Shown: piece by piece, positions 49,242 to 56,853 of the stretch
How positions within the stretch are numbered: the first letter of the stretch is position 1
Layout: every line of letters begins with the position of its first letter
Origin: Mesorhizobium sp. 131-2-1
GTDB lineage: Bacteria; Pseudomonadota; Alphaproteobacteria; Rhizobiales; Rhizobiaceae
Length of the DNA: 64,000 nt
Assembly: GCF_016756535.1 (NCBI RefSeq)
Contig: NZ_AP023247.1
Coordinates: forward strand, 5,084,501 to 5,148,500
Direction of reading: 5' to 3'
The notes under the pieces: model-generated
Database searches by the model: none
The model's input: only the letters and a program-made list of their open reading frames with translations
What the model was told of the DNA's origin: nothing
Made by a program: the position numbers and the translations under genes

Positions 49242-50495
49242 ATGCTCGGTCAGGTAAGAAATCTGCAGCAACACGCTCTGTCAGTCGATTGCGTACCAAC
49301 ACCTATAGTCTTAGGAGGAGGAATAAACGGTCTATCGGCTGTACGGAGCTTAGCTCAGGTTGGGCTTCGACCAATTGTCGTCGTCGATAAAAATCATGAT
49401 GTGGCATCTGTATCGCGATATGCCCGAAGAATTACCGTATCAACATTTGACGGTGAAGTGTTTGTAGATGAATTATTTCGATTGCGAGAAGTAATGCCTC
49501 AAGGAGGCGTAATAATATTTGCCGATGATCGCCCACTTTTGACTGTGTCACGGTACCGTGACCGCATAGCCCCCTGGTTCGGCTTCCAACTGCCACCCCA
49601 CGCACTGCTGGTCGACTTGACTCTGAAGGAGCCGTTTTTTCGTCTGGCCCAGCGCGGTGGCTTTCCGGTGCCAAGAACCCTCTTGGTGCAAAACCATGCT
49701 GATTTGAACGGCATGCGTGACCTTCGGCCGCCATTTTGCGTGAAGCCAAACGGCCGTTCCCCGGCATATGATGGCTCTTTCAAGAAGGCCTATCGCATCG
49801 AAAGCCGTGCCGATGCTCGGTTGCTCTGCGAGCGAGTACTGGACGCGGTGGGGGAGGTGATTGTTCAGGAGTGGATTGAGGGGTCGAATGACTCCATCTA
49901 CTTTTCCCTGTGCTACCTGCGCCCGGATGCTTCGGTCGCCTTTACAGGCCGCAAAGGCCGTTCCTGGCCGCCTCAGATCGGCGTGACTGCTAGTTGCTGG
50001 GCGGCGCCGGATGTCGCCGAGGAATTGGAGGATCTGACAATCCGCTTCTTCCTGTCAGTCGGTTTGACAAACGGCTTCGCCAGCATGGAATTCAAGCGCG
50101 ACCGGCGTGACGGTGTATTTCGATTTGTCGAGCCAACCGTGGGCCGGATTGATGGGCAGGTGGAGATCTCCGCCCTGTGTGGCGTCAATCTGTGTTATGT
50201 CGGCTATTGCGACGCCGCTGGGCAGCCACCCCCACCATTGGAGCTTGATCCAACCCATGTCTGGCGCGACGAATTCAGGGATTTCATTTCGGCCCGACTC
50301 CTTCGCACCGGCTGTTTCTATCCAGCGAGCTATCGGATTCATAACGCCTATTGGCGTTGGGACGATCCAGGCCCGGCGCTGCTGGAGGCAGCAGAAGGCG
50401 CGAAAAAAACGCTGCGCCGTGTCATCTGGCGCCCCGTCAAAGCTGAACCGATTTCAACATACCGGAAAGATCAACGAGGGTTGAGGTGGAGATAG
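49242..50495 (+). CDS. ATP-grasp ligase
   Basis: 417 aa. The N-terminus IVLGGGINGLSAVRSLAQVGLRPIVV is a pre-ATP-grasp Rossmann part; FCVKPNGRSPAYDGSFKKAYRI is the nucleotide loop, VIVQEWIEGSNDSIYFS and FASMEFKRDRRDGVFRFVEPTVGRIDGQ supply the metal-binding acids. Members of this group (D-aspartate ligase / carboxylate-amine ligase-like) join a carboxyl to an amine through an acyl phosphate. Codon use in the first 150 bp is more AT-rich than the rest. It starts 13 bp after the flavoprotein stop. Confidence 0.83.
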   Translation: MLGQVRNLQQHALSVDCVPTPIVLGGGINGLSAVRSLAQVGLRPIVVVDKNHDVASVSRYARRITVSTFDGEVFVDELFRLREVMPQGGVIIFADDRPLLTVSRYRDRIAPWFGFQLPPHALLVDLTLKEPFFRLAQRGGFPVPRTLLVQNHADLNGMRDLRPPFCVKPNGRSPAYDGSFKKAYRIESRADARLLCERVLDAVGEVIVQEWIEGSNDSIYFSLCYLRPDASVAFTGRKGRSWPPQIGVTASCWAAPDVAEELEDLTIRFFLSVGLTNGFASMEFKRDRRDGVFRFVEPTVGRIDGQVEISALCGVNLCYVGYCDAAGQPPPPLELDPTHVWRDEFRDFISARLLRTGCFYPASYRIHNAYWRWDDPGPALLEAAEGAKKTLRRVIWRPVKAEPISTYRKDQRGLRWR

Positions 50496-50503
50496 TCTCA
50501 GCG

Positions 50504-50593
50504 TCATCTCTGCCGAGACTCTTCGTGCACAGGGCCGGCGGCAAAATCCAGATTCGTCGCGAACGCCAAAGTCAGGGACGCGCGCGCACCCTA
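50504..50593 (-). pseudogene. Relic of the Wzx-like flippase C-terminus
   Basis: On the minus strand, about 25 codons read ASLTLAFATNLDFAAGPVHEE... and end in TGA at 50504. This matches the end of the intact flippase at 56854 (AALILAFATNLDSAAGPVHEQ) and its DNA block GTGCACAGGGCCGGCGGC. The rest of the gene is missing, and repeat R2b begins where the match stops. Confidence 0.75.
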
Positions 50594-50803
50594 TGGTCCG
50601 CGTGGATAAACTCGTCCGGACGAAGTGGGAGGCGCGAAACGACCACTGGCTGACAGCCCGAACCGTTTCATGAACAAGCATGTCCGCCTCCGCTGAGTGC
50701 AAAATGTTGGCGTGGACCGCCCGCCGTGAGTAGTCAGGAATAGGGCCTTCACTTCTCGCGCTGCCGATACGAGACTTCGCCAAACAACACAAACCCGGCG
50801 AAG
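50591..50803. repeat. Repeat R2, copy b
   Basis: Second copy of 46356-46564. Its leading frame (MVRVDKLVRTKWEARNDHWLT...) runs 26 codons. It lies between the flippase relic and the unusual tRNA. Divergence from copy a is moderate, with small indels. Confidence 0.82.
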
Positions 50804-50946
50804 GATTTATGGGTTCGAGGCCTACCTTGGCATCCATCTTTGCTCTGTATAGCTCGCCGGCAGTGCGGCTGCTTGAAGCAGAGCGCGTCTCCCGTTCAAT
50901 TCGGGATCAGAGCACCATTTCGCGCGGCGGGCTCTCAAATCTATGT

Positions 50947-51031
50947 TTCAGCGTGGCGGAATTGGTAGACGCACCGCACTGTTGATGCGGCGCCGCGAGG
51001 CTTGTAGGTTCGACTCCTACCGCTGGAGCCA
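50947..51031 (+). tRNA. Type II tRNA with GTT anticodon (Leu-like body)
   Basis: Acceptor TTCAGCG (50947-50953) pairs with CGCTGGA (51021-51027), one G-T wobble; G73 and CCA follow. The D arm GCGGAATTGGTAGACGC is that of tRNA-Leu. The anticodon stem CCGCA/TGCGG closes the loop CTGTTGA, so positions 34-36 are GTT, which reads Asn codons. The variable arm (GCC-GCGA-GGC) is long, as in Leu and Ser tRNAs, and the T arm is perfect. G73 is typical of Ser and not of Leu. The true amino-acid identity is unclear. Confidence 0.85.
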
Positions 51032-51400
51032 CCATTTCGGGTTGTTGAGTAAGGACCTTACGGCCCAGTTAGCTGCTCCTTGGCCAACCCAGCGCAGCAG
51101 CCTTGCTCGTCAGAGAAAGGGATTTGGGCTGCCCGTAGCTTCGTACCGAGACCCGGGTACATCGGGACGGTGGTAGTCCGGAATTGGTAGTCCGGAATTG
51201 AAGTGCCCGCGATGCCATCATTCACTTACGATGCACTGCGGATTGCACGCAAGTTTCATTCACCGGACGGCGCTTAACTCAACATGTCCCGGGCGTACCG
51301 AGAAAGAGGCGGCTGTTTCATCGATGAAACCGTCGTGCAGGAAGGAGTTGGGGCGCGGGAGCCACTTCGGCTCCGTCGTGAAAGTGGTTTGGGGGGCCCT
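51032..51400. other. Intergenic region between tRNA and thioesterase gene
   Basis: About 370 bp without a convincing gene. It contains a perfect 14-bp tandem duplication (51172-51199). The frame of the thioesterase stays open for 39 codons upstream of the chosen start but is not protein-like there. Confidence 0.4.
51172..51199. repeat. 14-bp tandem direct repeat
   Basis: GGTAGTCCGGAATT is present twice in a row. It is short, could have arisen by slippage, and lies 200 bp upstream of the thioesterase start. Confidence 0.75.
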
Positions 51401-52426
51401 ATGTCGGGGGACGTGATGCAGATCCCGGAGCTTCTCGCAGACCTCGCGGTCAAGGACATCAAGGTCTGGGTAGAAGGCGACCGGCTGCGGTGCAACGCCC
51501 CAGTTGGCGCACTGACGGCGGAGTCGTCCGACCAGTTGCGGGACCGGAAGGGCGAAATCATCACGTTTCTGAATATGGCCACGGCGGCGGCCCGGCAACA
51601 GCCTGCAATCATTCCCCTCCAGTCTCGCGGAACACGCACGCCCATTTACGCCGTACCCGGGCATATCGGGGCGCCCTTCTCATTCTCGGACCTGTCGAAG
51701 CACCTGGGCGGCGATCAACCGTTTTACGCACTCCAGCCGTCTGGCTTCGATGGGCAGAGCGAGCCGATGGACCGCGTCGAAGATATCGCCGAGTACTTCG
51801 CCCGCCAGATCGTCGCATATCAGCCCACCGGTCCGTACATCATCGCCGGTTACTGCTCCGGCGCTGCAACCGCTCTCGAGCTGGCGAAAATCCTGCGCCA
51901 ACGCGGAGCAGAGATTCCATGCCTGCCGCTCTTTGGCCCACTTCACCCCACCACCTATGGGGAATCGCCGCGTCTACTCTATTTCCTTGCCAAGCGTAGC
52001 GCCGATTCATTCCTGCGAGAGATAGCGAAGTTGCCGACATTCGGCGCCCGTCTCCGGTATTTCGGCAGTCGTTTCCGGAATCTCGACCAGCGCGTCCGCG
52101 CCCTCGTGACCCCTGTTGGCAAAAGCAAAGAGCCTGTCACGACAGATCCGGTGCTGGCGAGCAGAGCTCGACTCAAATCCACGGCGATCACGGCTTTGCG
52201 GCGGTACGTTCCCACCCCGTATTCGGGTCGAGTATGCATATTCCTTCCGAACAAGGCCTGGATGCGATCGGGTGCAGCACCGCACCGATGGCTTCGAGTG
52301 GTGCCCCATGCCGAGTTCTATTTCGGGCCCGAGGACTGCAACGATACCCTTATGCTGGAGGAACCGGACGCACCTGCCATCGCAGAGCTTTATCGCCAAG
52401 CAACCCAAAAGGCTGGTATCTCATGA
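51401..52426 (+). CDS. Thioesterase with N-terminal TubC-type docking domain
   Basis: 341 aa. Residues 5-60 (IPELLADLAVKDIKVWVEGDRLRCNAPVGALTAESSDQLRDRKGEIITFL) match the TubC N-terminal docking domain of NRPS proteins. From about 70 an alpha/beta-hydrolase thioesterase follows; the nucleophile elbow is GYC152SG, with Cys in place of Ser, and a late PHAEFYFGPE segment may hold the His. It should release or transfer an acyl or aminoacyl group from a carrier protein. Starts at ATG 51401, with 51416 as alternative. Its stop overlaps the adenylation gene (ATGA). Confidence 0.87.
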   Translation: MSGDVMQIPELLADLAVKDIKVWVEGDRLRCNAPVGALTAESSDQLRDRKGEIITFLNMATAAARQQPAIIPLQSRGTRTPIYAVPGHIGAPFSFSDLSKHLGGDQPFYALQPSGFDGQSEPMDRVEDIAEYFARQIVAYQPTGPYIIAGYCSGAATALELAKILRQRGAEIPCLPLFGPLHPTTYGESPRLLYFLAKRSADSFLREIAKLPTFGARLRYFGSRFRNLDQRVRALVTPVGKSKEPVTTDPVLASRARLKSTAITALRRYVPTPYSGRVCIFLPNKAWMRSGAAPHRWLRVVPHAEFYFGPEDCNDTLMLEEPDAPAIAELYRQATQKAGIS

Positions 52427-54429
52427 ACGAAGTCCTACCTATCGCAGCGGAGGGTGTAGCGCTTACCCTGCTGAAAGATGCCGATCATCGGGCGCTGGTT
52501 GTCGAATATAACGCCACGGCAGCACCCTACCCGTCGGACAGGACGATCATCGATCTCTTCCACGACCAGGTGACGCGTGGTCCTGACGCTGAAGCGATCC
52601 GCTTCGGCGACGCAGCGCTGACATATCAGCAGCTCAACGAACGCTCCAACCAGATGGCCACGCATCTGACCTCGACCGGCGTGGGGCCGGGTCGGATTGC
52701 CGTTGTGTTCATGGAGCACTCCATTGAAGTCGTCGTCGCGATCCTAGGCGTCCTGAAGTCGGGCGCAGCCTACGTGCCGGTGGATGCGGCAACACCGAAG
52801 GGGCGTCTCGCAACAATCCTGAAGGACATTGCCAACGGGACCGACGGGCGGGTGCCGGTGGCGATCACCCAGGCGCGCCTGCAGTCCGTCATTTCCCCGA
52901 ACCTCGCCGACATTTTCGTCCTAGACGCCGATTTCGGGTCGATCTTGAACGAGCCGGCCTCGGCCCGAGCGTCGGCTGCCACTCCGGACGGCGCCGCCTA
53001 TATCATCTTCACCTCCGGCTCGACCGGCACGCCCAAGGGCGTCGTGATCGAGCACCGGAACCTGGTGAACTACATCTGGTGGGCCGCTCGGGTGTACAGT
53101 TCCGGCGAACGTCTCGCATGGCCCCTTTTCTCATCCCTCGCCTTCGACCTGACCGTCACGACGCTCTTCACGCCACTCGTCACCGGTGGCCGCATCGTTG
53201 TCTATCTTGGTGATCCCGGAATCCAGAGCATGGTCGTTCTCAAGGTCATCGACGACAATGCCGTCGATATCATGAAGCTGACGCCGGCGCATCTCGCGAT
53301 GATCCGCGACCGCAATCTTGGGACCACAAGGCTGCGCAAGTTCATCGTGGGTGGCGAGGACTTCAAGACCGAATTGGCTCGCGATATCACGAAAGCCATC
53401 CCCCATCCTGTCGAGATCTACAACGAATACGGACCAACCGAAGCCACTGTGGGCTGCATGATACACCGCTTCGACATCGACCGGGATCAATCCGCATCGG
53501 TGCCGATCGGCGTTCCGGCCGCCAATGCGGGCATCTACGTTCTCAACAAGGCACATCAGCCCACCTCACCCGGCATTGTCGGTGAGATGTTCATTGCCGG
53601 CGACGGCCTGGCGAGAGGCTATTTCAATCGCCCTGACCTCACTGACGAACGTTTCCTCACGGCCGCCGATCCCCGAGATCGGTTTTCGCAGCTGCGGCTG
53701 TACAAGACGGGCGATCTCGCCCGCTGGAACTCGGAAGGGCGCCTGGACTTTCTCGGCCGCGCCGATCATCAGGTGAAGGTTGGTGGCGCGCGTGTCGAAC
53801 TGGGCGAGATCGAAGCGCGGCTTCTGAAGCACCCGCACGTTCAGGAATGCGCTGTCGCTGCCATCGCCACCTCGGTGGTGAAACCGGCGACACAAATCGG
53901 CCATGTCGAACCGTCAGCGGTCGAAGACGGCATCGCACGACTTGTGGCCTACTATGTCTCGTCGAAACCAGTGACCGTGGCGGACCTGCGCGCCCACCTT
54001 GCCGAAGAACTCATGGAGTCCATGATTCCGACACACTATGTTCGCCTCGAACGGATGCCGCTCACATCCAACGGGAAGATCGACCGCGCCTCGCTTCCCG
54101 AACCGACGGCGGAAAACATCCAGCCTGCACAAGACTTCGCCGCTCCCTCGACGGAGACCGAGAAGATGCTGGCCGCGCTGTGGTGCGATCTGCTCAAGGT
54201 CGAGTCGATCGGCCGTGACGACAACTTCTTTGGCCTGGGCGGGCAGTCGCTCTTGGTGATGCGAGTGGTGTCGCACATGCGAAAGACCTTCGGCGTCGAC
54301 GTGCAGCTTCGCAATCTATTCGAACGCCCGACAGTGGCCGGACTGGCGGAAGTGATCGACGCAATGCGCTGGGTGGCCGATTCCAGAGCCCCTTCACTCG
54401 AGGGACCGAGAGAGGAAATCGAACTCTAG
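52423..54429 (+). CDS. Stand-alone NRPS adenylation-carrier (A-T) protein, predicted Asn-activating
   Basis: 668 aa. An adenylation domain with FTSGSTGTPKGV (196-207), NEYGPTEATVG, KTGDLARW and NGKIDR is followed by a carrier domain with the phosphopantetheine site GGQS609LLVM. There is no condensation domain, so it loads an amino acid onto itself. By alignment to GrsA the specificity residues read D-L-T-K-I-G-E-V-G-K, nearest to the published code for asparagine. This is my manual reading. It is coupled to the thioesterase gene and followed closely by an acyl-CoA dehydrogenase gene. Confidence 0.92.
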   Translation: MNEVLPIAAEGVALTLLKDADHRALVVEYNATAAPYPSDRTIIDLFHDQVTRGPDAEAIRFGDAALTYQQLNERSNQMATHLTSTGVGPGRIAVVFMEHSIEVVVAILGVLKSGAAYVPVDAATPKGRLATILKDIANGTDGRVPVAITQARLQSVISPNLADIFVLDADFGSILNEPASARASAATPDGAAYIIFTSGSTGTPKGVVIEHRNLVNYIWWAARVYSSGERLAWPLFSSLAFDLTVTTLFTPLVTGGRIVVYLGDPGIQSMVVLKVIDDNAVDIMKLTPAHLAMIRDRNLGTTRLRKFIVGGEDFKTELARDITKAIPHPVEIYNEYGPTEATVGCMIHRFDIDRDQSASVPIGVPAANAGIYVLNKAHQPTSPGIVGEMFIAGDGLARGYFNRPDLTDERFLTAADPRDRFSQLRLYKTGDLARWNSEGRLDFLGRADHQVKVGGARVELGEIEARLLKHPHVQECAVAAIATSVVKPATQIGHVEPSAVEDGIARLVAYYVSSKPVTVADLRAHLAEELMESMIPTHYVRLERMPLTSNGKIDRASLPEPTAENIQPAQDFAAPSTETEKMLAALWCDLLKVESIGRDDNFFGLGGQSLLVMRVVSHMRKTFGVDVQLRNLFERPTVAGLAEVIDAMRWVADSRAPSLEGPREEIEL

Positions 54430-54449
54430 CCCATCGGACGGCCATCCGA

Positions 54450-55643
54450 ATGGCCTTGGGGCGGATGAAGATGATGGACAAAGCTTGGGTACCGTCGCGA
54501 GGATCGGGGCTGCCTTGGACAGCGGGGGAGTATGAGCTCTTGCGGGACCAGGTCCGCCGGTTCGTCGAGGAGGAGATCAAGCCCTGTGCGGATCGCTGGG
54601 AAGAGGACGGGTTCATTCCCCGTCCGGTCCTGCGCCGCATGGGTGAACTCGGCTTCTTCGGCATCCGCTACCCGGCCGAGTATGGTGGTGCCGAGATGGA
54701 TGCGGTTGCATCGACGGTCTTCGCCGAGGAGCTCGGGCGCTCGACCTATGGCGGCGCCGCCGATGCGATGCTGGTCCATAGCGACATGGCTTCCATGTAT
54801 GTCTTTCACGATGGGACCAAAGCCCAGCGGGCACGGTGGATGCCGGGCATTATCAGCGGCGAGGTGATCACCGCGGTCGCCATCACGGAGCCGGATGCGG
54901 GCTCGGACGTGAAGGCCATCCGCACGCGTGCGCTCCGAGAGGGCGACTCTTATGTCCTCGATGGCACGAAGCTCTACATCACGAATGGCGTCCACGCAGA
55001 TCTCTATTGCGTCGCCGCCAAGACCGATCCCTCGGCAGGAAGCAACGGAATCACGATGTTCCTGGTCGAGAAGGGCACGCCCGGCTTCAGCGTCGCCCGC
55101 GAGTTGGACAAGCACGGCTGGCGCTCCTCCGACACCGCGGAGCTCGTCTTCGACGGTTGCCGTATCCCCGCCGAGAGCGTGCTCGGCGCGGAGGGACAGG
55201 GCTTCTACTCCATCATGCGCAACTTCCAGAACGAGCGCCTGGTCCTCGCGGCCATGGCGATAGGGACGGCCGAGGCGGCTATCGATATGACCCTCGCCTG
55301 GGTGAAAGCTCGCCGCGCATTCGGGGGCGCCCTTTGGGACATGCAGGCGATCCGTCAACGTCTCGCGATGCTCTCTGCGAAGGTGGAGGCAAGCCGCCAG
55401 TTTCTCTATGCCACCGCTTGGCGGATGGCGGCGGACGAAGATTGCCTGCGCGAGATCTCGATGTTGAAGGCCATCTGCGGCGAACTCGTCAACGAGGTTG
55501 CCTATGCGTGCGTGCAGTTCCACGGCGCCATGGGCGTCATGCGCGAGAGTCCGATCGAGCGGATAGCGCGTGACGCCCGCATCCTATCCATCGCCGGCGG
55601 CGCGACGGAGGTGATGCTGGAGGTGGTCGCGTCGATGTCGTGA
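54450..55643 (+). CDS. Acyl-CoA dehydrogenase family protein
   Basis: 397 aa with the full ACAD fold: EPDAGSDVKAIRTRA, the YITNGVHADLY flavin segment, RRAFGGALWDMQAI and IERIARDARILSIAGGATEVM. The base usual in short-chain members (YEGT) is Gly here, but NERLVLA has the Glu that serves in isovaleryl- and long-chain dehydrogenases. Next to a stand-alone A-T protein, it may oxidise a carrier-bound amino acid (compare PltE on prolyl-carrier protein) rather than a free CoA ester. In-frame ATGs at 54465 and 54471 are alternative starts. Confidence 0.88.
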   Translation: MALGRMKMMDKAWVPSRGSGLPWTAGEYELLRDQVRRFVEEEIKPCADRWEEDGFIPRPVLRRMGELGFFGIRYPAEYGGAEMDAVASTVFAEELGRSTYGGAADAMLVHSDMASMYVFHDGTKAQRARWMPGIISGEVITAVAITEPDAGSDVKAIRTRALREGDSYVLDGTKLYITNGVHADLYCVAAKTDPSAGSNGITMFLVEKGTPGFSVARELDKHGWRSSDTAELVFDGCRIPAESVLGAEGQGFYSIMRNFQNERLVLAAMAIGTAEAAIDMTLAWVKARRAFGGALWDMQAIRQRLAMLSAKVEASRQFLYATAWRMAADEDCLREISMLKAICGELVNEVAYACVQFHGAMGVMRESPIERIARDARILSIAGGATEVMLEVVASMS

Positions 55644-55667
55644 GCCAAATGCCGCCGCCACAAGGCT

Positions 55668-55844
55668 GTGCTTAATCCGGAGGGAGTGCCCATAAAGGGT
55701 GGTTGTGTCGCTGGCGGTGAAGGATCACGATAAAGCCAGAGCCTTGCCAGTCGACCGTGCTCGACCAGTTCGGGACGGCATGCCCACCATTGAAATGAAA
55801 GTCACCAGCCATGGCCATCGATACAGAAAACAATTCCGAGCCCG
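55668..55844. repeat. Repeat R1, copy b (upstream of methyltransferase)
   Basis: Counterpart of 44364-44536. It contains an ATG at the same place as the export gene start, but the frame it opens (MAIDTENNSEP...) stops after 20 codons, so the leader of the export gene was copied without its coding region. The methyltransferase reads through in another frame. Confidence 0.85.
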
Positions 55845-55866
55845 GGGCAGATCGAATGGGGCTCGT

Positions 55867-56721
55867 GTGTTGACAAAGCTGAAGCCTGACTATGTCGCGA
55901 TCCAGCGACGCTGCAAGGACACGCGGCCGCCCGACCACCTGATCGCGCACTACGAACTCGAACGCAGACTCGCGGATCGGCTACGGGCCGCCCCCCGCGA
56001 CGAGCGTTCCCGACTCTATTCCGCGGTCTATTCGGAACTGTTCAACAGCCTGCCGGACCATCCGCAAAAAGCCGCCGTCGGCTCGCGCCCGGACCGGATC
56101 GCGAAACAGGTCAGGGTCCTCTCGCCTCTGATGGGGCGCGGCGACGTGTACCTGGAGATCGGCTGCGGTGACGCCTCGCTGCCCTTCGCGCTGTCTGGGA
56201 TCACTCGTGAGGTGCTGGGCCTCGATGTCACGGACGCCCTGGTGGATTTCGCCGCCGCTCCGGCCAATTTCCGCTTCCTGAAGACGGACGGGGTCGCGAT
56301 CCCGCTCGCGGACAACTCCGTCGATCTGGCGCATTCGGACCAGCTCATGGAGCATCTGCATGTGGAGGACGCCGAGGCCCAGCTCCAGGAGATCCACCGG
56401 GTGCTCAGGCCCGGCGCGCACTATGTGTGCACGACCCCGAGCGCGATCACGGGGCCGCACGATATCTCGATATATTTCGACGAGGTGGCGACGGGCATGC
56501 ACATGCGGGAATATGACTATTGCTCACTGCGCGCCCTGATGCTCCAAGCGGGCTTTCGCCTGATCGAGTTCCCGCTGGTGGTCGCCGGATATTGGCTCGC
56601 TACGCCGCCCTACCAGCTCCTGCACGGTACCGAACTGGCTCTGCAACGGCTTCCGGCTCGGTTGCGGCGCAATCAATTGGCCAATTTCCTGATGGGCATC
56701 ACGGCAGTCGCCACCAAATAA
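55867..56721 (+). CDS. Class I SAM methyltransferase
   Basis: 284 aa from a GTG at 55867. YLEIGCGDASLPFALSGI binds AdoMet, LADNSVDLAHSDQLMEHLHVEDA is motif II and IHRVLRPGAHYVCTTPS motif III. The N-terminal 80 residues are helical and arginine-rich. An upstream frame to 55699 is open but overlaps repeat R1b and is unlikely to be translated as such; a TTG at 55870 is another start. Likely modifies the polysaccharide or the amino-acid-derived group made by the genes before it. Confidence 0.82.
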   Translation: MLTKLKPDYVAIQRRCKDTRPPDHLIAHYELERRLADRLRAAPRDERSRLYSAVYSELFNSLPDHPQKAAVGSRPDRIAKQVRVLSPLMGRGDVYLEIGCGDASLPFALSGITREVLGLDVTDALVDFAAAPANFRFLKTDGVAIPLADNSVDLAHSDQLMEHLHVEDAEAQLQEIHRVLRPGAHYVCTTPSAITGPHDISIYFDEVATGMHMREYDYCSLRALMLQAGFRLIEFPLVVAGYWLATPPYQLLHGTELALQRLPARLRRNQLANFLMGITAVATK

Positions 56722-56853
56722 CAGCGCCGGACTTCAGATGCGCGGTCCCACCTGGCCACGAGGCATCGGCGGCCACGGACGCGGCATATATGCGATGGCC
56801 TGAAGGCCATCCAATTGCGGTCGATAACCCTTGCGCCATGATCGATTGTCTCC

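Noticed and set aside
54450..55643. Dehydrogenase thought inactive because the YEGT glutamate is missing
   Set aside because: The alternative catalytic Glu of the isovaleryl/long-chain type is present in NERLVLA.
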